Part shown: piece after piece, positions 1-11,329 of the stretch
Layout of the letters: every line of letters begins with the position of its first letter
Numbering within the stretch: position 1 is the first letter of the stretch
Origin: Chinchilla lanigera
Taxonomy: Eukaryota; Chordata; Mammalia; Rodentia; Chinchillidae
NCBI RefSeq assembly: GCF_000276665.1
Contig: NW_004955404.1
Coordinates: 30,650,452 to 30,714,451, forward strand
Length of the DNA stretch: 64,000 bases
Reading direction: 5' to 3'
The notes under the pieces: generated by a model
The model's input: only the letters and a program-made list of their open reading frames with translations
Database searches by the model: none
What the model was told of the DNA's origin: nothing
Made by a program: the position numbers and the translations under genes

Positions 1-178
1 CTATCTGTTTTCATGAGAAACCACTTTGAAGATGTCAATATGTAATACAACAAGCATTGTTTATTTCCTGCCACTTTGTTTGTAACTCTGTATTGTCTGT
101 ACTGTTCCTTTGCTATTTTGTAAAAAGTTGTCTGTCTGTTAATGTTTTCCTCCTTTTATTTTCTAAATAAAAAAAAAC
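1..178 (+). mobile_element. L1 3'UTR end with A-tail, cut by window edge
   Basis: This is the last part of an L1 3' untranslated region, ending in an AATAAA signal and an A-run at about 166-178. It matches the reverse complement of the 3'UTR repeat units at 32900-33330, including the CACTTTGAAGATG, CTGCCACTTTG and GCTATTTTGTAAA segments. It is therefore a 3' end of the same L1 lineage as the antisense copy at 32.8-39.3 kb. The rest of the element lies to the left of the window. No coding sequence is visible in it. Confidence 0.8.
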
Positions 179-305
179 AATTATTGTTTCAGTTCTAAAG
201 ATAAAAGGACTTGGTCTTACAATAAGAAAGTGTGGAATCCAACTCCTAAGCTATATTTCCTATATACATTCACTGAAATGCTGCTGTATCTCTTTTCTTG
301 CCAGT
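179..305. other. Short flank between two L1 insertions
   Basis: Non-repetitive AT-rich sequence with no recognised element. The bases to the right of the next L1 (about 1524-1570) resemble an L2 3' tail (CACATAGTGGATGTTTAATGAA, then ATGAATG). The L1 may therefore have landed near an old L2, but that is weak. Confidence 0.4.
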
Positions 306-318
306 AAATTATCTTGCA

Positions 319-1510
319 GGATTCATGCCAGGAATGCAGGGATGGTTCAACATATGCAAACCAGTAAATGTAATACACCATATCAACAGAGCCAAAGACA
401 AACATCACATGATCATCTCAGTAGATGCAGTAAAGCTTTTGACAAAGTCCAACACTCATTCATGATTAATACCCTACAGAAAATTGAAATAGATGGTGTT
501 TACCTCAGTCTTATAAAAGCCATCTATGCAAACCAACAGCCAATATGGTACTAAATGGACAAAAACTGAAAGGTTTCACTTTAAAATCAGGAACAAGACA
601 AGGATGTCCATTATCACTGCTCCTATTCAATATAGTTCTGGAAACATTAGCCAGGGTGATTAGATAAGAGAGAGAAAAATAAAAGGAATAAGGACAGGAA
701 AGGAAGAAGTTTAATTATCATTATTTGTAGAGGACATGATACTCTACATAGAAGACCCCCAAAAAATCCACCTAAAGACTTCTTAGATTTAATAACCAAA
801 ATTCAGTAGTGTAGCTTGATAAAAAGTCAACACTCAAAAATCAATAGCACTCCTGTACATGAACAACAAACTCACTGAGAGAGGAATTAAGGAAACCACA
901 CCCTTCAGCACACACCCTTTAGCTTTGTAATAGCTAAATCTTGGAAACAAATCTTGGAAACAAATGCTCATCAACTTGAGGAATTGATAAAAAAGGTATG
1001 GTGTTTCCATACAATGTAGTACTACTCAGCTATAAAAAAAAGATAAACTTGAGACTTTTATAGGTAAATGGATGCAATTTGAGACCATACTCACAAGAGA
1101 AATAAATCAGACTCACATGTGTAAACATTTTATTGTCTCCTAATATAAGAGACTGAAAGAGTAAATAAGATCCAAACTGTACAATAGATATTGGGAAATG
1201 GGAAGAAACTGTTCAAAAGGAAAGAGAAACTGGGATGGGGGAAAGAAGAAAAGAAGGAAAAGGAAAAAAAAATATATATATATATAAGCATTAAGATAGT
1301 CACACTATTAATTTGTATTAGTTCATTGAAAAGATAGGTTGGTACTTATATTGTTCCATCACTTTTTCTTGCCTATATCTTGTAACCTGAGCAAATACTT
1401 AGAAGATAATAATATGCAATGTAGTAACCATTGTTACTCCACTCCCATCTTGTTTTGAAATTTTGTATCATTTTTATTGTTTTCTTGTCTTTAAAATAAA
1501 AAAGAAAAGA
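319..1510 (+). mobile_element. 5'-truncated, internally deleted L1 with 13-bp target duplication
   Basis: The copy starts inside the ORF2 reverse transcriptase and ends in an A-rich tail at about 1490-1510. AAATTATCTTGCA occurs at both 306-318 and 1511-1523, a perfect 13-bp target-site duplication. Aligned by eye with the longer L1 at 19.07-21.7 kb, the sequence follows the RT region to about 920. It then jumps to the last part of ORF2 (AATCTTGGAAACAA, like 21138-21151), so roughly 1.3 kb is missing inside. The 3'UTR carries a purine tract (about 1190-1270), a short TA run and one copy of the ~100-bp 3'UTR repeat. A 16-17 bp stretch around 938-970 (AATCTTGGAAACAA) is doubled. Confidence 0.9.
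342..790 (+). pseudogene. L1 ORF2 reverse transcriptase fragment
   Basis: The first frame (342-554) reads as the part of the L1 RT palm that contains [11 protein letters not shown] and LSLIKAIYA, both typical of L1 ORF2. The frame breaks near 553. The sequence resumes in other frames with recognisable RT text (KAFH-like, LARVI, then the region of the catalytic FADD box near 724-745). The FADD codons have changed (TTTGTAGAGGAC reads FVED), so one catalytic aspartate is lost in addition to the frameshifts and stops. The piece lacks the endonuclease and the C-terminal domain and is non-functional. Confidence 0.85.
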
Positions 1511-1624
1511 AAATTATCTTGCAACATTGGCTGTCACATAGTGGATGTTTAATGAAAGTTAGATAAATGAATGTAACTGCTATTCTTTAACAAATTAGTA
1601 AATCTTTCATCAAGGTATCATTAA

Positions 1625-2125
1625 TAAATAAAAATTGTATATATTTAGAGTAAAATTGATATTTTGATATATGGAGGCATTATGAAATGATTATCCAATT
1701 AATCCGATTATTGTCCATCACCTCATATAGTTACTTTGTCCTCCTCTTTCTTCCCCATATCTTCCCCCCTCCTCTTCCTTTTTTATGGTAAGAACACTTC
1801 AGATCTACCCTCTTGACAGAGTTCCTGTAAATAATACAATGCTATTAGTTATACCTACCATACTAAACTCTTAACCAACATTATCATATTTACCACAACC
1901 CCAGTCCCTGGAAACCATCATTCTACCCTCTGTTTCTGTGGATTTGAGTATTTTATATTTTAAATATAAATGAAATCATGTAGCATATATCTGTACTTAA
2001 CTTATTTCATTAAATTTAATATCTTCTAGGTTTATTCATGGTGCCACAAGTAGCAATATTTCCTTCCTTTCTAAGCCTAAATAATGTTTAATTATATATC
2101 CTGATGAAATGTGAAATTCCATAAG
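1625..2125 (-). mobile_element. Ancient L1M 3'UTR fragment, antisense
   Basis: Read on the plus strand this is the reverse of a mammalian L1M 3' end. In order it has the TTGATATATGGAGGCATTAT-type start, the CCATCACCTCATATAGTTA block, a CCCTGGAAACCATCATTCTACCCTCTG-type block, and the region calling for receiver-like ATTTCATTAAATTTAATATC. The same blocks in the same order recur at 2480-2965 and 6850-7740. It is heavily diverged and has no open frame. Confidence 0.75.
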
Positions 2126-2479
2126 AGTGTTCCCACAAATTAGTGTCTTGCATTCCCCACCATAGGGTCTGGGGAGCTCAAGCCTTTCTCTCCCCTGTCA
2201 GTTTGGGGAACTTCATCTATAATTTCAGGGCAATATTATTTCCCTTAATTTTGAATATCATCAGTGAGCATAAACATTTGGAGTGAAAGCCAAGATCTCA
2301 TGTCATTTACTTTCTATGGGACATCACAGCTCCCCACAACACAGAACTCACTACTTCCTATAAATGATAGAGTGGGAAAAGAAGAGCAGGCATAGAATCA
2401 ATCACATAAATTATTATTGCAGAGTGATTGCTAGCCATGCTGATTTATTTTCTAAGCTTTACTCCTTTTATTCAATTTT

Positions 2480-2491
2480 TACTGACAAGTA

Positions 2492-2535
<44 letters not shown>

Positions 2536-2965
2536 TGGACAATATGATGTTTTGAAATATGTCTATGTTGTGGAAAAGCTAAACCAAACTATCTAACACA
2601 TGCATTGCCTCATAGTATTTTGTGCTGAGAACACATAAAATCTAGAATTTTCTCCTAGAATTTTCAGATATGTAATAACTTGGTGTTAATTGTAGTTATT
2701 GTAGTGCATAACAGATCTCTTGAACTTATCCTTCTTAACTGAAGTTTTGTGTCCTTTCAAACAATATCTCCCATCCCCCTACTCCTCAGCTTCTGATAAC
2801 CACCATTCTGTTTATATGCATTCAACGTTTTTATATTCCACATATAAGCGGGATTGTGCAGCATTTGTCTTGCTATTCCTGGATTATTTCACTAGGCATA
2901 TTGTCCTCCGGGTCCATCCATGATGCTGCTAATAACAGAATTTCCTTCCTATTTTCTGTTATTAC
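2480..2965 (-). mobile_element. Ancient L1M 3' fragment, antisense, with (TA)n
   Basis: A second copy of the L1M 3' end in antisense. Landmarks are GAACTTATCCTTCTTAACTG, CTGATAACCACCATTCTGTT, ACATATAAGCGGGATTGTG and GGTCCATCCATG. These are the classic L1M 3'UTR/ORF2-end blocks read backwards. It begins with a TA microsatellite (2497-2533). The 67-codon frame at 2720 is an accidental frame in this repeat. Confidence 0.8.
2497..2533. repeat. (TA)n microsatellite
   Basis: About 18 uninterrupted TA units. Confidence 0.98.
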
Positions 2966-4019
2966 TTTTAACCATCCCTCCCAACTTTCCACACTATAAG
3001 TTTTATCAAAGCAAGTACTGCTATTATCTTTAGCACTGTGTATTGAGCAACTAGTACAGTGGATGGTACAAAATAGATACTAAAAATGTTTAGAATACAT
3101 GGATGAATATAACTGGCATTAAATATTTATTATGTTTCTCAACCTAAGTACATTATATCACACACTGTAGATGTCTAATAAGTAGTGAATGAATAAACAT
3201 AAGAAAAATTGACATGAAATGCAAGATCATAACACAAGGGGCCATTTTACACAGTCTTGAGCCAACAGAGTAAAATTCACCTAGGTGTGCTGATTGTGTC
3301 ATATCAAACTCCTATGTAATCATCGCAGTGATGACAAATGAAAATCTATCACAAAGATGATTATTTTCTATTGTATGTTCCTGTTTTTCTGGTTCAAGTT
3401 GTTTTTGTAACAGTGATGCTAGACTTATGTAAAATTTCACTTTGATATTGTAGATGAAGAATATGCTATAAAATTGTTCAAAGAGTGAAATTAATTAACC
3501 TAGTAGCTGAATGATCCAAACGATAGTACATATTTGAACAACATACAGCATCTCCTCTGTCTTTATAAAGAAGAAGCTGAAAGAACTGTCACACAGATGA
3601 GTTCTTTTGGAATAAATATAAAATATTAGAAAGGACATATTTCATTATTAAACAAATCCATGGCCTAGAAAATTCATGCTTTTTATTAATCACTGATTGG
3701 AGTAAATTAAAATGGAATTATTTTTGCCTCAGAAAGGAAAAATATAAAAACATCCCTCCTGCTACATAGTTTCTGCTGTTTTTCAAAAGTACATCTTTTA
3801 CAGATATACTGCATTATTCAGTAACTTTACTCATATATATAAAATGAGTTTTAAACCTAGTCAGCATTCTATTTATAGGGCAAAACACAATGCCCAAAAT
3901 TTTATTGAAATGATATATTTTTATTTTGAGGCTTAGCAAACATGCACATCTTATCAAGTAATATTGATTTTCACATTTACTTTTCCTGGTTCTCTGCTGT
4001 TGTTTTGTGGATTCATATC
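2966..4019. other. Mostly unique AT-rich stretch
   Basis: No gene seen. Around 3020-3110 there is an L2-tail-like stretch (CACTGTGTATTGAGCAACTAGTACAGT, then ATGGATGAAT). A similar weak tail lies near 3165-3200 (GTGAATGAATAAAC). Both are low-confidence relics. The antisense 78-codon frame at 3814-4050 has no recognisable similarity and lies in AT-rich sequence. Confidence 0.4.
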
Positions 4020-4330
4020 TGCTATAGATTGTATCTGGAATGTTCCCCAAAAGACAACGTGTAAAAGGCTTGGTCCCCAGCCCATGGCAATAATGGATGG
4101 AACCTTTAAGAGGTGGATCCCAGTGGGAAGTCTTTAGGTCACTGGGGTGTGCCCTTAAAAGGGATAGTGGGATCCTATCCAGGCCACGAAGTGAGCAGTT
4201 TTGTTTCAGTATGTGATGGTACCTGGTGCATTGCTTCCCTACAGGTCCAAAAGCAATGGGAAAAACAATTACAGACTGTAACCTGCAGACAAAATAAATC
4301 TTTTGTCTTTATAAATTGATTATCTAAATT
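4020..4330 (+). mobile_element. MaLR-type LTR (MST/MLT1-like), sense
   Basis: An ERVL-MaLR long terminal repeat. It shows TGCTATAGATTGTATCTGGAATG at the start, the CTTGGTCCCCAG block, GAACCTTTAAGAGGTGG, TTAGGTCACTGGGGTGTGCCCTTAAAAGGG, and near the end CAAAATAAATC with a polyadenylation signal. The order and spacing are those of a MaLR LTR. It is solo: no internal sequence or partner LTR is adjacent. Frames inside it are accidental. Confidence 0.8.
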
Positions 4331-4690
4331 TACTTGTCATAGTAATATAAAGTTGAATAACATGATGTGGTACCATTTTCTATTTCAGTACAGTTTTGCT
4401 CCCAAAACTGTATTGCTTTTTTGCATATACTTTATATTCTCATATGTTATAGAACTAGCAATAAAATTATAGAATGAAGAAGAGTTACACAATTATGCTT
4501 TCTTTAATAATTACCTTTACTGACATCCTCTGCTTTCATACGTATATCTGAATAATGACTCTTGGTTCAGTGGCATTCAGTCCAAAGAACTTCCTGTAGA
4601 ATTTCTAACCATAACTCTCATCCATTTTTATTTATATGAAAAGTCTTTATTTCATCATACTTCTGAAAGATAATTTTTCTGTTTAAAATT
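4331..4690. other. Unique AT-rich stretch
   Basis: No recognised element and no plausible gene. Confidence 0.4.
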
Positions 4691-4699
4691 TTTGGTTAA

Positions 4700-5740
4700 T
4701 GTCTTTTTTTTTTTGTCAGTGTCATGAGTATGTTTTTCAACAACCTTCTGACTTCTGTAGATTTTACTAGCAAAATTATCAATGACTTTCATTGCTGTTT
4801 ACCTGTACATGTCAAATTATTTTTCTTTTTCTGCTTTGAAGCTTTTCTTTTTCTTTGACCTAATATCTTTTCTACTTTTACTGCAACGTTAGTAGGTGTG
4901 GTTTACCTTGCCTTATCCTGTATGGAATTTATCAAGTCTCATAGAAGTTTTCATTAAATTTGAGAAGTTTTTAGACATTATTTCCTTCAATAGTTCATAT
5001 CTTGCTTTATCTTTCTCTCCTCTTCCTGGTACTCCCTTTTTATTTATATTAGTACACTTAATTATGTTCTACAATTTCCTGAGGTGCTGTTTATTTTTCT
5101 TAATTCTTCTCTCTAAAGAGAAGAATTGCATAATCTCTACCAATATATCTTATAATTACTTGATTTTTTTATTCTTGTAGTTCAGATATAAGGTTGGTCC
5201 CCTTTAGTGAATTTTTCATTTTGGTTCTTGTACTTACTTTTGAAATTCTACTTGTTTTGTTTTTAAAAAAATTTTATTTATTGCAGTTCTCTGCTTCATG
5301 ACATTATCTTATGATTCCATCTTCATCATGTTTCTTTACCTCTTTAAGCATCATTTTCTTCATTTTTATGCATAACTCATTTAAAGTCTCATTGAACCTA
5401 ACATCAGGACCCTCTTGCAGGGACTTTCTGCTGCATGCTCTTTGTCCTTGTGAATGAGTCACGCCTTTCATTTTTTCATCTCTTACGATTTTTTTGTTGT
5501 TGCTGTTAAACACTGAGAGTTTAGATAATGTAGCAACTCTGAATCATAATCTCGTCACCCACTTACACCCAGATTTGCTGATTTTATTGTTTGCTTATTT
5601 AATATTTACTGACTTGGTAGAACTATTTGAGGAGAGTCTATTTCCCCAGCAGTGTGCAGTCTCCTCATGTTGTTCTTTATTAGACACAGACTTGAGCATT
5701 TTAACAGCCACCATAGCATGATAAGGATTTTAGGAAAGCT
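4700..5740 (-). mobile_element. Probable ancient L1/HAL1-type fragment, antisense
   Basis: The sequence around 5480-5560 (TTTTTTTGTTGTTGCTGTTAAACACTGAGAG..TTTAGATAATGTAGCAACTCTGAATC) resembles a mammalian L1M/HAL1 segment read antisense, in which a comparable sentence of blocks occurs. Long T-rich stretches from 4700 on fit the same reading. The match is by memory of the general pattern, and the boundaries are guesses. Short frames here (for example 4896-5180) are low-complexity and hydrophobic only because of T-richness. Confidence 0.45.
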
Positions 5741-6849
5741 TTCCTTTTCTTTCCTTACTCCTAACCTTTTTTTAAATTGTCTAACTCTGTTATCATAGCC
5801 AGCTAATAGCCTCCGGTAATGCCCACTGATTGCTCTGTTATTTTTAACAATGCCTTAGGGCATATATTCCTCTACCATTTGATCTCATTAAATTTGGGCC
5901 TCTTTGCAGAGATAGCCTTTGAGGCTAGTGTTTGAGGATTGTTATAATCCCAAGAGGACTCTTAGCTGTTTCTTTTCCTGTTTCTCTCCATTAAACTGCA
6001 AGCTGTTCTACAGTGTAGGCTTTCATAGAGCTACCAGCCTTCTCTTAAGTGCTTATCACCAGAGTTGCCATTGTTTCTGACCATATCCTTTGGATTGAAT
6101 TTCCCCATTGCTTATTACAAATCAAATCAACATCCTTGGGGACAGATAAAGGGTTCTCTGCTTTTACACTTGATGTCTTTCTTTGGAAAAACTGCTCCAC
6201 TGCTCTGGACCTGGTGGCAGGGACACTGCTCATTTCTCTTGGAATGACACCATGACATTAATGGTTTATGAGTGGGCAAAGTGGTGTCCTCTATTCTCAG
6301 TTTGCCTTTCCTAGGGTAAAACCTCCACTGTGGGTGAGGAGTGGAAGTGATTGGGACCTAGTATTCTTTGCCTATTGTGCCTGGGTAGAGCTGCTGCCCT
6401 ATGAAATGAGGCTGCATGTAGAATGGAGGCCCAGACCACTTCATTGGTTTGCCTGGAATGGAGACTGTACAGCATGGGGAGAGGGACTTACAAATGCAAG
6501 TGGAATGACCCTCCCGCAGAGAAACCGTGACCACATCCTGGAAGCATGGGTTGGGGTGAAGAGAAGAAGCTATCTGCTTCCAGCCTGACCTGCCACAAGT
6601 TGAGTTTCCATCATTTGAATTTGGAGTAGTGTGAGGATCGGGTTATGGTACAACTGCTGCAGGTTTTCAGTTTTCCTACTACGTATAGTAGATTTTTAAA
6701 AATAATTGTCTGTCCATTTACTGAATTTCTCGGAATAATTTCCAGAGATTTTGCATGCTTAATTAAGGTTTCACCATCCTCACCCATCCTTTGGGAAAAG
6801 CCCATGTAGCTCCTTGCACTGCCACTCTGGAAGCCACTCTTTGGTATTT
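5741..6849. other. Unique stretch, no gene recognised
   Basis: Moderate GC between about 6250 and 6600. The longest frame is 6268-6588 (106 codons, plus). It starts at an ATG without obvious context and has no recognised domain, signal peptide or repeat. Its tryptophan-rich composition (about ten Trp) is unlike a normal protein, which points to chance. No splice-flanked exon could be defined. Confidence 0.4.
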
Positions 6850-7740
6850 TACATTTTTAAAATTTCGCTTTTAATTGAAAAAGAGTAATTATATATATTT
6901 ATGAGACAATGATGTAATGCTTTGATGTATGTTATAACGTGGAATTATTAACTCAATTAATAAACCTTTAATGCAAATATTTGTTATTTTTGTAATAAAA
7001 CAGTTAAAATCTAATCTTTTACCAATTTCAAAATATAAACTGCAGTATCAGTGATAAAATCATGTGCTATTGGTGAGTAAAGCTCCTTCCTCCTAACTGA
7101 AATTTTGTATTCTTTAGTCAGCATCTCCCTTTTCCTGATGCACTCTTCACCTCTAGTCCCTGGTAATCATCAGTCTCCTCTACAATGTTGAGTTTGACCT
7201 TCATAGATTCCACAAGTGAGACCATGCAGTGTTTGTCTCTCTGAGCTTGATTTATTTTTCATAGGTTTATCCATGTTGTCACACATGACACGATTTCTTT
7301 CATTTTTAGGTTGATCACCATTCCACTGTGTATGTATTCTACATTTTCTTTATCCATTCACACAGTGATGGATACCCAGTTTTCTTCCATATCTTAGCTA
7401 TTGTGAATAAAATGGAATGAGCAGAAAAGTGCAGATCTCCTAAACATAGTGATTTCCATTCCTTTGGTTACATTCTTAGAGTGGGATTACCAAATTACAT
7501 AGAAATTCTCAGGAAACTTGAATTATTTTCCATTAGGGCTGTATTAATTTATGTTTTGATCAGTAGTACATAAGGATTTCCTTTTCTTCACATCCTCTCT
7601 GATATTTGTTATCTTTTTTTCCTTTGTAAGAGCTATTCTAGCAGGAATAAGATGATATCTCATTGTGGTTTTCAATTTACATTTCCATGAAGATAAGAGA
7701 TTTTGAGCATGTTTACTTTACACTTTAATGAACTTCCAAA
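6850..7740 (-). mobile_element. Ancient L1M 3' end, antisense
   Basis: A long, diverged L1M 3'UTR plus the end of ORF2 in antisense. It runs from the ATTGAAAAAGAGTAATTATATATA start through CCTAACTGAAATTTTGTA and CTAGTCCCTGGTAATCATCA. Next come the CCATGTTGTCACACATGACA block, TTTCTTTATCCATTCACACAGTGATGG, and TCTAGCAGGAATAAGATGATATCTCATTGTGG. All blocks are in the expected order. The reading frame is destroyed. Confidence 0.9.
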
Positions 7741-9029
7741 TCTGTCAGAACAGGCCACTGGATTAAATGTCTCCTTGGTACACATTAGAAAAAGCACTTT
7801 CTTTTGACTTTCAGGCAGTGTACTGCCACTTGCTAGAAAACTGTCATATGAAGTATGTAATCTATAAAGACAATATAAAATCTAACTCTAGATATCCATT
7901 ACAGTGCTTAATAATTTGTGACTAGTGTCTCTGCACAAACCTGAAAAATAATGGTTTATTAGGAAACAAAATCAAAATGAGGGAGAAATAATGTCTTTCT
8001 ACAGTCCCCACGCTTACTTTTTGGGAAGGGATCTACTCTGGCTAGAAAAAAGGCCATCTTTGCTATTGTGCCCATTTAATATGATGGGAGACCTGATTTT
8101 ACCAAAGTAATACCGATAGCTCATTGGGTTTGTGGTACTATATTTGCCTCACACTTTCCCTGGATGCCATAGTTCATTCATTATTATTTTTCAGAAGTTG
8201 ATAGAAAAGACATCTCATGCAATGTGAATTTACATAAAACAGAATGCTTAAATAAAATTTTGTTTTAATCATGTAACAGGCATGAGAACCACATTTAATC
8301 TCTAGTCAGTCATATCTCCTGCCTTTTATCTGGTCTGTGTAAGACACCTCCGTCTATATATGGTGCCGTTTTGTTATTCTATGAACCTCTTGTGAAAGGT
8401 TTGGTAGTGTTCTGTGAGTAAAGAAACACTTGCCCCTGCACTGTAAGGTGACTGTAAAATGTCTGTGGATTTATTTTTAGAGTTTTAAATGCTTTATTTA
8501 TTACCTGTTCTCACTTACTGTGACACTACCTTCCTTACCTGAAAATGAGTGGCAAGTCATGTCTGAGTAAATGGGAGGAGATGGGACAGTAAACTGAAAA
8601 ACGAAGCCTGGTCTGCAGCCTTACATTTAGGCTACAGTGCGATGGTGCTAGGCTTAGGTAGCCCTTCCCTCCCATCTTTTATATTAATATGTCATATGTG
8701 ATCATGCCTCATTTCCTTCATCGTCCTTCGTCATTATCCAGAACCATCGTTTCAGAGTCCTGCTGCTCTTCAACTGCTGTCAGGTTGGTCCTTTTTTTCT
8801 CCTGAGAAAAATTAGCAGTCTAAGTGATTGATGCTGTGACACCCAAAAGCAACAGGGGAGTTAGGCACAAGCCATTGATTTTTCTTATGAGCAACTAATG
8901 GGAATCTGGAAAGCCACCCACGGAGAGACATGTAGAAAACTCGGCAGGTAAATTTGACATTATACACCACTGAAAATGATTGAGAGGCAATGTCTAGTGT
9001 AAAAAAAAATAGTTACTTCTATTTATTGA
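7741..9029. other. Unique stretch, nothing recognised
   Basis: No repeat family or gene was recognised. No long frames. Confidence 0.4.
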
Positions 9030-11020
9030 TGTAAAGATTCAGATTTGTTGAAGTATAATTTGGTTGTAGTAAAATTTATCCTTTTTCTTTAGGTGTACAG
9101 TTTTTTATCTTTTCACAAATAGTCACCATGACAATCATTTTTATTACACCTAAGAGTTTCTAGTGTCACCTTTTAGGTCAATGTCCCTTTCTTCTTCCCC
9201 TCAGTTCTGGCAAACGTTTATCTATCTTTAGTTTTCCCTTTTCCAGAATGCCATATAAATGGACCAGACAGTAGGTAAAATTTTGCCTCTGAGTTCTTGC
9301 ACTTAGCTTAATGTCCTTGAGTTTAATGTTGTTGCAGATGTAAGTAGTTTGCATTGCTAAGCACCCAGTATTCAAGTGTACCATAAACCATAGTTTATAT
9401 ATTCAAATTTTTGAAAATTATGAGTAGAATGGATATAATCTATGTACAGAAATTTGTGGACATATATTCTATTTGTCTTGAACACTTAGGAACAACCGGG
9501 TCTTGCAGTAATTACATAGTTAAAAGATAGTTAAAAGAATCTGCCATACAGTTTTCAAGAGTAGCTATGCCACTTTGTTTTCCCACCACGAATAAATGAG
9601 AGTTCTGATTATCCCTTGTTAGTGCTGTCAGATTTTTTAATCTTTTAATTTTTCCCATCTTGTATGTGTGCAGTGATATCTCATTGTGGTTGAAATTTCC
9701 ATTTCTTTAATGACAAATTATGTTGGTCAGTTTTTCATATGCTTATTTTTCATTTTTTGTCTAAGCTTTAAGTTGTGTTCAAATTTCTTAGCCCATTTTT
9801 CTAAACATATAAAAAAGCATAATAACTTTGAGTTGATATCTATCATTAAAATATAAAGATAATAGCTATAACTGATATATGTACACGTGTAGCATATATC
9901 TGATATAAAATATGATTGAGTTGTAAGAGTGTTTTAAATATGCCTATTTTAGGTAAATGTTTTTTATCAGATATCTGTGTTACAAACATTCTCTCTCAGT
10001 CTGTGGCTTGTCCTTTCATTTTCTTCATAGTATTTGTTAAAGATCAGAAAATTTTAATTGACTAATTGCAATGTCTCAAGTTGCTTTTTTTTTTTTTTTG
10101 CCCTTAGTGACACATGCTATTTTGGATCTAAGAAGTTTTTCTTAGCCTAGAAAATGATTTTCTTTTATATTTTCTTATAAAAGAGGTATAATTGCACATT
10201 TTACATTTAAGTACAAGATCAGTTTGGAGTGGATTTATTCTTATGGTATGAGGCATAAGTTAAGTGTTTTAAAACTTCTTTTATATGTTGATATTTGTAT
10301 ACAAAAGCACAATTTCTTGGAAAGACTGTTCTTTCTTGATGAATTTACTCTAACATCATTGTTAAAAATCAATTGATCATATGCATACATCAGCAAAGGT
10401 ATATGTGTTTCTGGATTATATTTCCCATACCTTACATAAACAATCTTCATTATTATAGCATTATTGTTTAAAAATATACAGTGCAAATATCATCTTTTTC
10501 AAAAATTTTTTACCAGTTAATTAGATTTATCTTGTCAATTTCTATCAGAGACTAGCTTGAGATTTTGATTGAAATCATGTTGAATCTATACCTCAATTTA
10601 TGGAGAATTAATATACTTATAATACTATTTATTTCAATCTATAGAAATGCTATTATCTCCCTTTTACTTAGGTTTTGTGAAATTTTCCATCAGTTTTATA
10701 GTTTTGGTTATAAAATGTATAATTATTTTCTGTATTGCTGTAAATTACACTTAAAAATTTCTAATTGCACAGTTAGGAATAAAACATTTGGTTATTATAT
10801 AGTGACTATCATAATCTCTTACTAAATTCACTTCTTAGTTTTAGATAATTCTGTAATGATTTGAAATTTTTATTCAGATTACCGTGTTATCTGTGACTAA
10901 AATAACATTTTTTCCTTCTCCAAAGTTTGTGCCTTTTTTCTTGCCTTACCAAAATAGGTAAAATCTTTAGTACAACATTGAGTAGGGGTGATAACAGCAG
11001 CGATACCTGGTTTATGCTCT
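9030..11020 (-). mobile_element. Ancient L1M, antisense, 3'UTR through reverse transcriptase
   Basis: Reading the minus strand from right to left gives L1 ORF2 in order. The RT region corresponds to about 10960-11010 (ACATTGAGTAGGGGTGATAACAGCAG). Downstream ORF2 lies at 10200-10900 (GATCAGTTTGGAGTGG, TTGATTGAAATCATGTTGAATCTATA). The C-terminal region and 3'UTR lie at 9030-9800 (GATATCTCATTGTGGTTGAAATTTCC, CCAGAATGCCATATAAATGGA). The copy is strongly diverged with many small indels, and the short frames at 10241-10486 and 10565-10825 fall inside it. Confidence 0.75.
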
Positions 11021-11329
11021 TTTTAAAATAAATGTATCTAATTAAAAGTATAAAAATAATATACAATGTTAATTGGGTGTGAGGAACCTTAAATTCTAAT
11101 TCTAGATACTGTTAACTAATTGTGCATAGTTTGATACAGTTCTCTCCTTCATTTTATTGCAGTGAATACTTGAAAACATGAATAGTTTTTAATACTAAGA
11201 ATATCATATTTATAGTATGAAATATGTAGAGTATAAGATTTCTCCAAGGTAATTTGCATTATATAAATGAAATATAAAAGGCCTGAGACCTGATTGAGCT
11301 TTATAAACCATAGAGTTGAGAGTTACAGA

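Noticed and set aside
6268..6588. 106-codon plus-strand frame as a gene
   Set aside because: Very high tryptophan content, no known domain, and no sign of splice sites or neighbouring exons. It fits chance.
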